64,000 nucleotides of DNA from Chlamydoabsidia padenii (Eukaryota > Mucoromycota > Mucoromycetes > Mucorales > Cunninghamellaceae), in contig JAIWND010000011.1 of the NCBI GenBank assembly GCA_025330725.1, positions 806,001 through 870,000 on the forward strand. The letters are read 5' to 3'. Below are positions 46,133 through 58,961 of the stretch, in pieces; the first letter of the stretch is position 1; each line of letters opens with the position of its first letter. The notes below the pieces were generated by a model. That model worked only from the letters and a program-made list of their open reading frames with translations. It had not been told where the DNA came from and searched no databases. The position numbers and the translations under genes were made by a program.

Positions 46133-47384
46133 ATGCCGTTTATCAATCCATTATCATTTGTCAACAATGCAACGACGACGACGACGACCACCGCCACCAC
46201 CACCACTACTACTACTATCAAAAACAGCAAACTCAACCCGACCTTCTCTAGTCAAGAAACCAAGGTTGGATCTGATTCACAAAAGTATCGATTTGTGGAA
46301 GAAATCTTGTCTGCTCCGGATTACTATAGTGTGTTGAGCATCACCAAGAAAGCAACGACTGAAGATATTCGACGAGCTTATATCAAGGTAAGGGAAAAAA
46401 AAAAAAAAAAAAAAAAGGGAGAAGGGTTATAAAAGGAGTGAAACTAACCATTGCTGTTGTTGCTACTATAATAGCGTAGTAGGGTATGTCATCCTGACAA
46501 GTTTGTCCCAGCTTATCCCAGAGCTACTGAAAGCTTCCAATGTAATTAAACCCCCCCCTCCCCTTTTTGTTGCTGTAATGAAACTCACCTATTTACCATG
46601 ATAGTATTGTCACTTGCCTATGAAACTTTATCCGATCCTTCCTCCAAATTGATTTATGACCTGACCTCCAACAAGAAGCAACATACATTTGACTCGACCA
46701 AGAATCCAAATGATACTTTACAACGAGTATTACATCAGGTAAATGGATAATCATAAATGAGAGAAGACTCACTCACACCTTCTTCTTCTATTGTATATAG
46801 TTATTTAATGAAATGATGGACGGTGAATTCCAAACAATGCATGCTTTTATTTGTAAGTAGTGGTAATAGAATAATAATGCGGATGACTAACCTCCTTCTA
46901 TAGATGCTTTGAATGAAACTAATCCCGGTATGCATATCAGTGACGATGCCATTATCCATATCGAGCTGGCCTTCCGAAAACTACGTGAAGTATTTGTGTG
47001 TAAGTATATATATATAAAAATAAAAAAAAGAATGGCCTCGGGATTATACCACTAATACAAAAAAGTTGTTTCTGCATAGCTACACAACAATACTATCATG
47101 TTGTCCAATTCGAATTAATGCGACTGTATGAACTCCAACAAGAACTTCGGGCACTCTCTTACTTTAATCTTTGGCGTCGAATGCAACTCTCTATTACAAT
47201 GTGTAAAGTCCTACTGCAACTACCAATCATGATCAACTCTGAATCCCGTCAATTGCGTCAAATCAAACAACAAGATCAAGAAGAAGAAGCACAAGGTATT
47301 CTTGGTAATCGGATTGAAAATGCATTGAAAATGGCTGTCGGGGTGTTGGAAACTGGTGAACGGTATGCAAGTCAGTCTTGGTGA
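46133..47384 (+). CDS. J-domain (DnaJ/Hsp40) protein
   Basis: About six exons; exon 1 is 46133-46387 and exon 2 starts at 46475. A Thr-rich N-terminus precedes the J domain: DYYSVLSITKKATTEDIRRAYIK, RSRVCHPDKF (HPD motif with an intron in front) and LAYETLSDPSSKLIYDL. The rest (about 200 residues) is helical and Gln/Glu-rich, without the G/F or zinc domains, so this is a class C/type III co-chaperone. J domains stimulate Hsp70 ATPase; the partner and compartment are not evident, and no signal peptide or membrane helix is certain (upstream ATGs lie in hydrophobic T-rich leader). A decayed copy with matching intron positions lies at 53900-54660. A motif copy is about 350 bp upstream. Confidence 0.85.
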
Positions 47385-47757
47385 ACTTGTCCTTATTTAG
47401 TTACTATACCCCCTTTTACTGTAATTCTTCCTCTCTCCTCTTTGTGTATAACTTGAACTTTTTTTTATTTTATGATCCTTCCTCTATTAATATGTTTTAT
47501 GTATGCGTACATCTCGACCTGATGGATGGGAAACAATAAAAAATGACTCTTTGATAAAATCATGTCTGATCTCCAATGTCTATTTTTGAAATAAAGATCA
47601 GCAGGTTGTTTGTATTTGTCAATTGAAATGACTCTTGTTGTTTTGCTGCTTTGTATTACCACAAGGATCACATTTTGATGCAAAAAGTGGTATCTTTTAA
47701 AAACCCCTATGTGTGATTTCAAACGCCGATTGGTGCGTCTAAAGCAAAAGCTCTGAG

Positions 47758-47801
<44 letters not shown>

Positions 47802-48389
47802 CGAAACCCCTTTATTCGATCAATTACCACTGCCAAAGAAGTTCTACCCCTCCGACTTGAAATTGATGACTCGAACTTTTACACTTTATATGCTTGCGAA
47901 CACTTGTTGGATTCAATATGGAACAAGCTATCTACTTGATGGACAGCAACCGTGGATACAAATGAAACACAAGTCCTCCCATTAACCCATCATACTGGCA
48001 ACTCTTGATGATTACAGAAACACGAATGGTAAGACATACAACGTAATTGAAAAACAAAAACCCTGACCTAGTTTACTTTTTGCCGACATCTTGAATAGGA
48101 GCCTTGATGGTAAAGTCATACCAGGGATTCTCAAGGTAAGCTCTGGCTTTATGTTGAATGTATGTATCAATCACTTGTCTGATATTGTTATTTGTGATTG
48201 GAAAATAAGTCAAGGCAACTGTAATGGCAAGTGTCACATAAATACATGGGTATCAACTTTACTACCTAACCTCTAGTGTAGTATTCTATCTGGTATATAT
48301 CGTATCAATAATGGGACCATTCCCGTAAGTAACGTGGTCTTCTTCCTGGTTTTTGTTATACTGACTTGAATTCATGGGCACCTGCCTGC
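47385..48389. other. J-protein 3' flank and unassigned DNA
   Basis: Contains a 42-nt T run (47760-47801) and short unrecognised ORFs with stops. No supportable gene. Confidence 0.5.
47760..47801 (+). repeat. 42-nt T homopolymer
   Basis: Uninterrupted T run; the exact length may be unreliable. Confidence 0.85.
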
Positions 48390-50760
48390 TTTTTTATAGA
48401 CTTACAGCAAGTCTACCTACACGATCACTTCAACATCCAACTTGGTACAACGATGGACATTACTTACTATGTTGTAATAGCAATTTGTATTCAACATTGG
48501 AGGATAACAATAAACGACAATCTGAAGAATAACATGGACCTTGAACAACAGTGGGCACCAATCAATACATTGCTCTTCTTCTACGTTTTACAATAGATGG
48601 TCGAATGTTTACAGGAACCACACTCTAATGACTGTTATGATAGGACTACTTGTAGGACGCAATCAGCATAAACAAATCAGGGGCAACACTGGATGACACA
48701 TTACTCTACTCTGGCAATTATCAAGCTCTCTTATATGGACTCATACCATTGAAGGAGAGGCTATTGGATTATCAGCTATAATCAAGACTGGCACATGGTT
48801 TGCATTGGTGTGGTATCAAGAAAGAACAACAACAACCTTCCTCTCTTTCTTATCATTAACAGCAATTATGGAACGACACAGGGATGATCACCTCACGATA
48901 GATAGGCGGACCTAACAATGACAAATCCAAGCACACAGTTTAGAAATGATAGAATAGTATTCCCCACCCATCTCCCTTGTTTTATTCTTTATAATCTTAT
49001 TTTAGATATACTTCTTTTTTAGAGGATATATACAAACATAGTGTGAATAAAGAAATGCGTTATATGCAGAACACTTTAGGAAAATCTAGTCAGCATGGGG
49101 GTTAATGATTAAAGTGCCATCATAACCACTTTGATCATTAGCATTGATTGACAATATAATGTGTAGTAGTCTCTACAGATATGACAAGGTAGTACATCTA
49201 GGGACTACCCAGACTGGTGGGATTTGGGAAGGGGGAGTTGATCTGGCGCTTCCTCGAAACAGATAACAGATCAACAGCCAGTCCATATCATCTTAAGCTG
49301 GTTCTGACTGACACAAGAGTCTGGGCGTTTGACTTTTGCTGTAAAATATGTTGGAAGTATGCCATAGATGACACACAGTTACTTTAATCATTAGCATTAG
49401 ACAATCAGTGAGCGAGTAATGATGTTTCCAAATCTGACAATCGAATGAGCTTAATGCCACTCTAGTATGGGCGGGATTTCAATTTTGTTTGGGGATCGAG
49501 GTGTATAGGTCGAGATAAAAACAACAATAATGAAGACAAAGACAATAGTAGTGTAATGTTTTATTTTAGTTGGATAAAATGTAATAAATAACTATAACTA
49601 ATCTAAATAGTGACTATACTAATGATTACTATATGAGTCCAGTGATAATAAGGTAACTTATCTTTACTTGTAGGGTCCAGCGTTGGGCGATCCACTATTT
49701 TCAACTTTTCCCCACCTTCAGGACATTACCTATTCATAATCAAAGTTAGACTTGCGATCAACACGGGAAGCGACCATTTCTTGATTAATCTTCTTTTCTA
49801 TTTTCTTCATTTGTTCTTGATTGTCTAGTAAGAGAGAGGAGCTACAAAACCATTACCAGGGAATTTAACTAGCGGAAGTAGATGTTGTTGTCACCAAATG
49901 ACAAAGTACGTGGTGAATGTCCAAGATTTACATAGTTGTTGGCCGAGAATGAGACACACTAGACATGTAAGAACCCAAAAGATCATTACCCTTTTTCACC
50001 CTCTAACCATCCTATAAGCTTTCACCCAAATATACATCCATTAGCTTTTATATTTACCTGCAGCAACCAACTAGAGACCACCAAGACTAATCTAATAATT
50101 ATTACAAAAAAAGGAAACCGAGTCTACATGAGAAGTATTAAAATAAATGACAATAATGGAGTGAGATCCTTCAATGGCCAATTTGTATGTCTTGTAGGTA
50201 GAATTGATATTCTATTCTTCAGCGTTTTCCAAGATCTATTAACCCAGAATAATAATCAGTTAGTAGGCGATGAAGTAAATGAATGAATAACACTTACCTT
50301 CTTTTCTTTTGCCACAACGATATTCATTACACCAAGAATAGAGCCATTGTTTTGAGGATGCAATTTGTCGATAGTATTACACCTTCATTTTCCTAAATAG
50401 TTGTTCCATCCACAGGTGAGTAGTTTCCATATCGATTCTTGCCCGGGATAGCACAATAATGTGTATTGATTGTCTTTGGGGGCTTCCACAATTCTTCGTT
50501 TTCCTGGGCCTTCAACCATAAGATGTATAAGGTTAAGCACATTTTCCTGTTTTTCCAAGTGTTTCCACTTACCAAGGTATCCATTCCATGGTCTCCAAGT
50601 AACAAGTCAAGTAATAGATTGTGAAAGACTAGTTTTGATCCAAGTGACGAGGCATTGCTGAGTGGGTGTTGATTGGTGTAATAATACAAAGAATTGGGTG
50701 GTAATCAAGTGGTAGTAAGATGAAGAATGATTCCTATATCAAACATAAAGATACCTGAGT
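48390..50760 (-). repeat. duplicated block, copy A, with remnants of a multi-exon gene
   Basis: Aligns along its length with 54660-57110 (copy B), and its 3' part aligns in inverted orientation with 63026-64000 (copy C). On the minus strand it includes exon-like pieces: VEGPGKRRIVEAPKDNQYTLL/NEELWKPPKTINTHYC (about 50510), NNGSILGVMNIVVAKEKK (about 50300), SANNYVNLGHSPRTLSFGDNNIYF (about 49940-49860) and QMKKIEKKINQEMVASRVDRKSNFDYE (about 49825-49740), separated by intron-like and frame-broken DNA. I do not recognise the parent gene. The block also carries one inverted copy of the dispersed ~100-bp repeat (49296-49397). Confidence 0.65.
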
Positions 50761-50834
50761 TGAATGGATTAGTTAATTATCCCAAGTTGTTCCATAAACA
50801 GTGAATAAAAGACAAAGGATTGTATTGTTTTAAC

Positions 50835-51030
50835 TTACCAAGAGATGCAGTTTATCGAGTGTAAAAGTCGAAAATAAAGGAAAAGAAGAGAAGAAAAAGT
50901 AAGGAAGAGAGAGAGGGCGGGGGGGGAGGAATTCGACATTGTTGAAGGCGGCATTTGAAAAATGGGGTATATGCGTGTGGGGTCGACTAATCTCCACCCG
51001 CACTCGGATTTTACGTGTATTCGACGACAG
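50835..51030 (-). other. leader/promoter segment shared with copy C
   Basis: The purine-rich and GGCGGCATTTGAAAAATGGGG-type sequence here is repeated as its reverse complement at 63030-63200. It looks like the 5' leader (first exon ending CTCTTG, donor GTAAGTT) of the duplicated gene. Copy B lacks this part. Confidence 0.55.
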
Positions 51031-51163
51031 GAGATTAAAAAAAAAAAAAAAGGTTCAACGTTCTTGGGACAAATTCTCAAAACAGTGTGTTCATAGCATC
51101 AGAAACTATAGATACATCCAAATTTTGAATGTATGAATCATGCGATCGGCTTATAGTGTGTAC

Positions 51164-51554
51164 ATGAAAGTCAATCAAAACTGTAAAGAGTCGCATGCTT
51201 CAAACTATGCTCTATCGTCACAAAGTTTGATATGAATGTTTCCATGACGATAATATAATACGGAAAAAGTTTCAGATAGTGAGGCCAAAATAAATAAATA
51301 AATAAATAAACTGATGATGATCATGCAAGTAAATTGAAGTCAAATCAAAGAGTTAATATGCACGAGAGTCAATCAAAACTTTAAAGAGTCGCATGCTTCA
51401 AACTATGCTCTATCGTCACAAAGTTTGATATGAATGTTTCCATAACGATAATATAATACGGAAGAAGTGTCACATAGTGAAGCCAAAAATAAATAAATAA
51501 ACTGATGAGGAGCATGCAAGTAAATTGAAGTCCAATCAAGGAGTTAATATGCAC
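51164..51554 (+). repeat. two-unit tandem duplication, ~198-bp period
   Basis: Units 51164-51361 and 51362-51554 share AGTCAATCAAAACT, AAGAGTCGCATGCTTC, TCACAAAGTTTGATATG and a variable (AAAT)n tract, ending AGTTAATATGCAC. They differ by scattered substitutions and in the AAAT repeat number. Confidence 0.88.
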
Positions 51555-51681
51555 GTACCCCGGACTAGGTTTAAATATGAAAATTTTTTCACAAACAATC
51601 GCCTTTACCCATTCTCTCTCTCAATCCTCTTTTGTATCATCTGAAAACATGGACATATATCCCTCTGGTCTTTTTGAAGCT

Positions 51682-53640
51682 GCATAGTAGCAAAGTTCTC
51701 TTCTTCTGATTGGTGATATCGGAGGTCGCTATGGCTCACTTGTTGGCTTTTGTTGACAATGTGTTGTAAAGTCTGCTGTCAGGATTTTGCCTGTAGAAAA
51801 CCGATGCAGCCTGGTACTTTGAAAAAGGTATCGAAAAAAGCATTGCTGGAAGATACTTTGTAAAAAGTGTTGAAAGGCGGTGCTGGGAGGCACTTTTTTC
51901 AACACCTGGTAGTAGGACTTTTGACTCTTTTATTATCATCACTGCGTGTTGACCCCTACATCTACCAAGTCGCTCTTGGTACTCTCACTTTGATGGTAGT
52001 AAAAGTAGCTACATGCATGCTGGTTTGGATACTTTGGATTTTTATAGAAGGTAATATAAAAACACAAATATACATATATGGCCAATACTAATATATCTTC
52101 TTCGACAACATAACTTTTTTTTCCGAGCTTCTTCTTTGGGTGATGGCATAGTAGCAAAGGTTCTCTTCTTCTGATTGGTGATATCGGAGGTCGCTATGGC
52201 TCACTTGTTGACTTTTGTTGACACTGTGATGTAAAGTCTGCTGCCAGGACTTCGCCTGTAGAAAACCGATGCAGCCTGGTACTTTGAAAAAGGTATCGAA
52301 AAAAGCATTGCTGGAAGATACTTTGAAAAAAGTGTTGAAAGGCAGTGCTGGGAGGCACTTTTTTCAACACCTGGCGGTAGGACTTTTGACCTCTTCTGTT
52401 ACCATCATTGTGTGCCGACCCCATCCATCTGTCAAGTAGCTCTTGATGCTCTCACTTTGATGGTAACAGAAGTAGCTACATGCATGTTGGTTTGGACCCC
52501 TGGTTTGGACCCCTTGGTTTTATGAATGGTAATATACACACTCACATACAAAAATAAATCACACTAACGTATCACATTTTGGGAATTTTAGGTAGTGGAA
52601 ACCAAGCTGAACCAGTCGAGATTTAAAATGCATATATCGAATCAACACAGCGGTAATGTATACATTTAATAGATATTTCCAATGCTTTATTTTTATATAT
52701 AGATCTGTGTCTTGTTTGGTGGCTGCATAGTAGCAAAGTTCTCTTCTTCTGATTGGTGATATCGGAGGTCGCTATGGCTCACTTGTTGGCTTTTGTTGAC
52801 AATGTGTTGTAAAGTCTGCCGCCAGGATTTTGCCTGTAGAAAACCGATGCAGCCTGGTACTTTGAAAAAGGTATCGAAAAAAGCATTGCTGGAAGATACT
52901 TTGTAAAAAGTGTTGAAAGGCGGTGCTGGGAGGCACTTTTTTCAACACCTGGCAGTAGGACTTTTGACTCTTTTATTATCATCACTGCGTGTTGACCCCT
53001 ACATCTACCAAGTCGCTCTTGGTACTCTCACTTTGATGGTAATAAAAGTAGCTACATGCATGCTGGTTTGGATACTTTGGATTTTTATAGAAGGTAATAT
53101 AAAAACACAAACATAAATATATGGCCAATACTAATATATCTTCTTCGACAACATAACTTTTTTTTTTCCGAGCTTCTTCTTTGGGTGATGGCATAGTAGC
53201 AAAGGTTCTCTTCTTCTGATTGGTGATATCGGAGGTCGCTATGGCTCACTTGTTGACTTTTGTTGACACTGTGATGTAAAGTCTGCTGCCAGGACTTCAC
53301 CTGTAGAAAACCGATGCAGCCTGGTACTTTGAAAAAGGTATCGAAAAAAGCATTGCTGGAAGATACTTTGTAAAAAGTGTTGAAAGGCGGTGCTGGGAGG
53401 CACTTTTTTCAACACCTGGCAGTAGGACTTTTGACCTCTTCTGTTACCATCATTGTGTGCCGACCCCATCCATCTGTCAAGTAGCTCTTGATGCTCTCAC
53501 TTTGATGATAACAGAAGTAGCTACATGCATGTTGGTTTGGACCCCTGGTTTTGGACCCCTTGGTTTTATCGATGGCTGGTTTTATATGCAAAGCGAACCG
53601 TGGCGGGATTTGGAAATACAATTAAAATTACTTCAAATAT
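51682..53640 (+). repeat. higher-order tandem array: two ~1.04-kb dimers of alternating ~0.5-kb units
   Basis: The landmark GCATAGTAGCAAAG...CTTCTTCTGATTGG recurs at about 51682, 52147, 52725 and 53191. Units 1 and 3 are near-identical (type a, about 465 bp, with VDPYIYQ/GNIKTQ-type plus-strand frames). Units 2 and 4 form type b, with the GTTTGGACCCCTGG segment. Each unit also holds an internal ~37-bp repetition (ACTTTG..AAAAG.....GC.GTGCTGG.AG). The array therefore duplicated as an a-b dimer. Short ORFs on both strands are by-products of the repeat; no gene is supported. Confidence 0.85.
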
Positions 53641-53899
53641 AGACATTTGTCAATGTCCTTTTTCTTACTCTTTGTCTTTTTAATCTTCTCTCTTCCCATC
53701 CATATACTCTTTATGAAAGTAAATAAACTGAACGGCTTTAACTAAAGCCAGATCTAAGAACATCAATAATAGCAACAGCAACAACAATGGTAGATACGAG
53801 ATACGACTACAACTGTCTCCCTATTAACACAACTTTGATGGGTGGGTTTCTCAGTAACATCTCACAGCATCAGGAACTCCTTCATAGCTTCCGCGACAA
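53641..53899. other. unassigned DNA between the tandem array and the J-domain pseudogene
   Basis: Nothing recognisable; A/T-rich with (CAA)n-like sequence. Confidence 0.4.
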
Positions 53900-54660
53900 T
53901 ATACAACAAGTCCAAACTCACTAGACGTGTTTTCCCATCAAGAAACCTAAACTGGATCTGGTTCTCATAAGTGTCGATTTGTGGGAGAAATCTTGTCTGC
54001 TCCAAATTACTTCATTATATTAAATATCACCAAGAAGACACCGGCCGATGACCTTGGACAAGCCTATATAAAGGTAATAAAAGAAAAAGAAGAAGGAACA
54101 TAAGACTAATCTTTGTAATTGCCGAAATGGTATGCCATCTTGACTAGTTTGTACCAGCTTATCCACGAACCACTGAATGCTTCCAACGTAAGGAAAACTT
54201 CTTGGTTACAATGAAACTCCCCAATTAATTCTTCTTCTTCTTCTTTTTATTACAACTCATCATATCAATAGTACTGTCACTTGCCTATGAATCTTTCTCT
54301 GATCCTTTCTCGGCCTCCAACAAGGATTTAGCTTGGCGAAGGATCCAAATGGTACCTTACAACTGGTGCTAAATCAGGTAAAATGAATAATCATGGGAGA
54401 TAAAGACATTCGCTAACACTCACATTCACACTTTATTCTTTTATTGTATATAGTTAATCATTGAAATAGTGAATGGGGATTCCTAAACAATGTATGGATA
54501 TTTTTATTTGTAAGTAGTGGATGGCTAGAGTCGAAGTTGTAATAGGATGGTGAAGATGATGGTTAACTTGATTCTTCTATTAGTAGATGGTTTAAATGGA
54601 ACTGATTTTGGGATGCATCTCAGTAAAGATGGGCTGTACTGGCCCGAGCTTATGGACACT
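53900..54660 (+). pseudogene. decayed copy of the J-domain gene at 46133
   Basis: AAGTGTCGATTTGTGG, AAATCTTGTCTGCTCC and ATCACCAAGAAG are shared with 46280-46350. The match continues through the introns (GTAATAAAAG donor after CCTATATAAAG), the HPD region (now CATCTTGACTAG, destroying His-Pro-Asp and adding a stop), and as far as GGGATGCATCTCAGTAAAGATG, then switches abruptly into the start of copy B. Intron retention shows a DNA-level duplication, not retroposition. Confidence 0.85.
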
Positions 54661-56249
54661 TCTCTTTCTTTTTATAGATTATAACAATCCTACCTACATG
54701 ACCACTTCAACAATTAGCTTGGTCAAACAATCGACATTCCTCCACTCTTCACTGTATCACATTAACACTTTAGACTCATCATTAGAGGATAACGATAAGC
54801 GACAACCTGAAGAATAACGGTGGATGTCAATCAATACTTTTGCGCTTCTCCTACTTTTTACAATAACTGGGCGGATGTTTATTGAAACAACGTGCAGATG
54901 ACTGACATTGTAGGATTGCTTTAACTAGGGGGTGGGGCAGCATAGGATGGCACTTTACTCTACTTTGATAATGATCAAGCTTTCTTGAAAGGGCTTACAT
55001 TATCATAGAAGGGCTATTGGATTATCGCCTATAGACAATACTGGGACGTAGTTGGTATTGGTGTGGTATCAAGAAAGAACTTGGCATGGCAATCAGCAGC
55101 AATAACAGTCTTCTCCTCTTTCTTATCAGCAACAGCAATCATGGAATGATACAAGGATGATCAACTAGCGATGGATAGGCGGACCTGACAATGATAAATT
55201 CAGGCATACAGTTTAGAATAGATGTAATAGTCTTCTCCACCCCACCCCTTTTTTTTTTACTCTTTATAATCTTAATTTAACTATTCTTCTTGTTTAGAGG
55301 GTATATACAAATAAAGAAATAAATAAAACATAGTGTGAATAAAGAAATGTGTTATAGGCAAACTACTTGAGAGAAATCTAGTCAGCAAAAGGGTTAATGA
55401 TTAAAGTGTCATCATAACCACTTTGATCATTAGCATCGGTTGACATTATACAGTAATTTGTAGTGACTTCTACAGATATGACTGACAAGGTAGTATAGCT
55501 GGGGACAATCTAGGCTGGCGGGATTTGGGGGAGGGGAGTTGATCTGGTGCTTCCTCGAAACAGATAACAGATCAACAGCCAGTTCATATCATCTTAAGCT
55601 GGTTCTGACTGACGCAAGAGTCTGGGCGTTTGACTTTTGCTGTAAAGTATGTTGGAAGCATGCCATAAATGACACACAGCCACTTTAATCATTAGCATCA
55701 GACAATCAGTGAGCGAGTAATGATGTTTCCAAATCTGACAATGGAATGAGCCTAATGCCACTCCAGTATGGGCGGGATTTTAATTTTGTTTTGGGATTAA
55801 GGTGCATTTTTTGAAGACAAAGACAATAGTAATGTAATGTTTTATTTTAGTTGGATAAAATGTAATAAATAACTATAACTAATCTAAATAGTGACTATAC
55901 TAATGACTACTATATGAGTCCAGTGATAATAAGGTAACTTATCTTTATTTGTAGGGTCCAGAGTTGGATAATCCACCATTTTCAACTTTACCCCACCTTC
56001 AGGACATTACCTATTCATAATCAAAGTTAGACTTGCGATCAACACGGGAAGCGACCATTTCTTGATTAATCTTCTTTTCTATTTTCTTCATTTGTTCTTG
56101 ATTGTCTAGTAAGAGAGAGGAGCTATAAAACCATTACCAGGGAATTTGGCTAGCGGAAGTAGATGTTGTTGTCACCAAATGACAAAGTACGTGGTGAATA
56201 TCCAAAATTCAAATAGTTATTGGCCGAGAATGAGACAAACTAGACATGT

Positions 56250-56295
<46 letters not shown>

Positions 56296-57110
56296 CATTA
56301 TCTTTTTTCATTGTCCTCTTACCATCCTGTGAGTTTTCAGCCACATATACATCCATTCACCTTTTATCTTTTCCTACATCAACCAATCAGAGATCACCGA
56401 GACCAATTCAGTATATGTTACAAAGAAGCAAACCAGGTCTACAGGTCAGGTACCAGGATGAATGATAATAATGGAGTGGGATTCTTGTATGTCTTGTGAG
56501 TAGAGTTGATATTTCATTCGTCGGCGATTTCCCAAGATCTATCAACCCAAAATAGTAATTGGTTAGTGGGCGGTTAAAGTAAACGGATGAATAAAGCTTA
56601 CCTATTTCTTGGCAACGGCGATATCCATCTTACCAAGAATAAAGCCATCGTTTTGACAATACAATATGTTGGTAGTATTACACCCTCATTTCCAATATAG
56701 TTGTTCCATCCGCAAGTGAGTAGTTTCCATATCGATTCTTGCCCTGGATAGTACAATAATGTGTATTGATCGTCTTTGGTGGTTTCCACAATTCTTCGTT
56801 TTCCTTGGCCTTCAACCATAAGATGTATAAAAAAAAATAAAAAAAAATAAAAAAAAATAAAAAAAAATAAAAATAAAAAAAAAAGACGGTTAAATACAAC
56901 ATCCTACTTTTTCAAATTACCAGTGTCCAATTCATGGTCTTCAATTAACAAGCCAAACTATAGATTATGAATGACTAGTTTTGATCCAAGTGAGAAGGCA
57001 ACGTTGAGTCGGTGTTGGTTGGTTGGTGTGATGATACAAAAAGTCGAGTGATGAATTAGTTGTGACAAGGTGAAGTATGAATCCTATATCAAACATAAAG
57101 ATACTTGATG
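54660..57110 (-). repeat. duplicated block, copy B
   Basis: Parallel to copy A (48390-50760), including the inverted ~100-bp repeat (55597-55698), the QMKKIEKKINQEM exon (about 56090-56000) and the KDDQYTLLYYPGQESIWKL exon (about 56760). It is further degraded by a 34-nt A run (56259-56292) and an (A8T)n-type tract (56829-56883) not present in copy A. Confidence 0.75.
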
Positions 57111-57152
57111 TGAGCCGAGTTGGCAAATTGAGACAAAACATAAAAACCAGCT

Positions 57153-58872
57153 TTATTTTTTGACTTTAGTAATAAATGATTCTTTGCGGAATTTGTTCAA
57201 CTTCAAGTTAGCCTTGTTCTTGTTGGCGAGGAGGGCGGGGAAGCGGTCAACAATGTCCTAACAATTTAAGAAATGTTAAAATACAATGAGTACAGTATTT
57301 CGCCATTGCTACTTTTTTTAACGTACCTTCGCCAAAGTAAATGCCTCGACAGCACCTACCAAGTTCATCAAGGACAAATTGTCCTTCACCAGACAGAACG
57401 AGCAGACGAGTACCGGTAAGTAAATACCTTCTTCAATCAACTTCATTTCATACATGGAACAGTCGAAACCTATTATACATGTGTGATTGATTGTCATGTT
57501 AGTGAGTGTTATATATAAAACTTGATGCTTACCTTCACAAAGGACACCAATCGAAACTGGTTCTTGGATGCCCAATTTGATCTGGATGTTGATTGATGTT
57601 TTAAGGTGTTTCATGAGTTTGGTGAAGTCGTCTTCAGCCTGGTATTTGCTAGATACTAACGGCCTCTTGACTTCAATGAATATCAAGTATACATCCGCCT
57701 TCTTGATCTTTATACCAATCATCACATCAGGCTTCGTCTTTCCACGTTGTTGCGATCCATCCGCCCTATTCATAATAAAACAAACAGTGTTAGTACAAAT
57801 ATAGTGTCAAAAAAAAGTAGATGTATTACAAGTTGTAGATCAGATCATCGTCGCTACCATCAACAAAAATGTTTTGTACGAATGGCATGATCAAACTATC
57901 GGTAAATGATTGTTCGGAGTGGGTGTTGATATGATTCGAGTTGCCCAGGAAGCACTTGATGATGTTATTGATACCTTTGTCGACTTCATTCTTGGTAGTG
58001 GTGGTGATTTCTTCGGTGCTGGTTCCTTCGATGATAGCCTACATAATACATTGAATCAGGTTTTAGTGTCATATCCTTTCATCATTCACAATCTTTCATA
58101 AAATTCATGCATGGGATTATAAAAAATAGGTTGACTTGACCAAATTCGGAAGGTCGCCATTTAAAATTACGAATCCTTGACAGATTTAAATCCCGCCACA
58201 AGCAATTCAAGATTGTTAACTTACATGTTGAATACTATGTACGTAAATGAGGCCTTCGGCCGAAGCCTTCTTCGAACCAACATCTTTATACGCCAGGGAT
58301 ACCAATTCTTTCCCACCAAGCTTCATGTATCGAGTCACAGAGAGATCCTTGTTATATCGGTTGACAGGGAAGATATGTGACAATGATCTATTATTTCATC
58401 ATATGAATAAAAGTTAGTAAGTGTAGCTACTTTAAAAAAAGCCACTTTCTTACAAAATGCGCAGGGGCGACAAGCTGCTTTTGCTTTGCGCAACATCAAT
58501 CGATTGTTTTCTAAATTGTGAGAGTTCGGCAGTGATGTTGATGTTGTTTTCCATAAGCTAATAAAAAAAAAGTTCGTTGGCAACCTATTACATTTTGATT
58601 AAAGATCCGACACTTACTAATGTCCTTGGCTGCCATTCTTTGGTGCCATTGCCACCAAAATAGCTGAGTGTCTTCGTTCTTTTCACTTCAGCAGATGACA
58701 CAGAAGAGTTGGAATCTAAAGATTTACAAAAGTGTTTAACACTACGCGTTTAGTAACCAGGGCAAAATCAATATCATATTTTACCTGAATGATCGCGTTT
58801 GTTGTTTTGGTTGTTAAAAATGAAGACGGGGCCTTGAATTTCGTTGTTGATTATACTGCGGGATACAGACAT
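57153..58872 (-). CDS. PD-(D/E)XK nuclease-like protein
   Basis: ATG at 58872-58870 (MSVSRSIINNEI), stop TAA at 57155-57153, about seven exons. The N-terminal part is a basic, Ser-rich region with TLSYFGGNGTKEWQPR. Then VNRYNKDLSVTRYMKLGG, AIIEGTSTEEITTTTKNEVDKGI and SEQSFTDSLIMPFVQNIF lead to KPDVMIGIKIKKADVYLIFIEVKRPL, whose D-(x)n-ExK spacing fits a PD-(D/E)XK active site. The C-terminus ends KFRKESFITKVKK. Frames agree across all junctions, so the gene may be intact. Such proteins are frequent lineage-specific families in Mucoromycota genomes; nuclease activity and role are inference. One intron carries an AAATCCCGCC motif (58183-58197). Confidence 0.6.
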
Positions 58873-58961
58873 ATTGGTTTGAGTAAAGAAGATTATTTAC
58901 AGTTTTGTCCACTTTGTTATTGTAAACACAAAAAAGACTTTGTGACAGGTGAAAGGCTTCG

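Noticed and set aside
51736..53621. 60-76-codon ORFs in the tandem array on both strands
   Set aside because: They recur only because the repeat recurs; no conserved-domain signal, and both strands are equally open.
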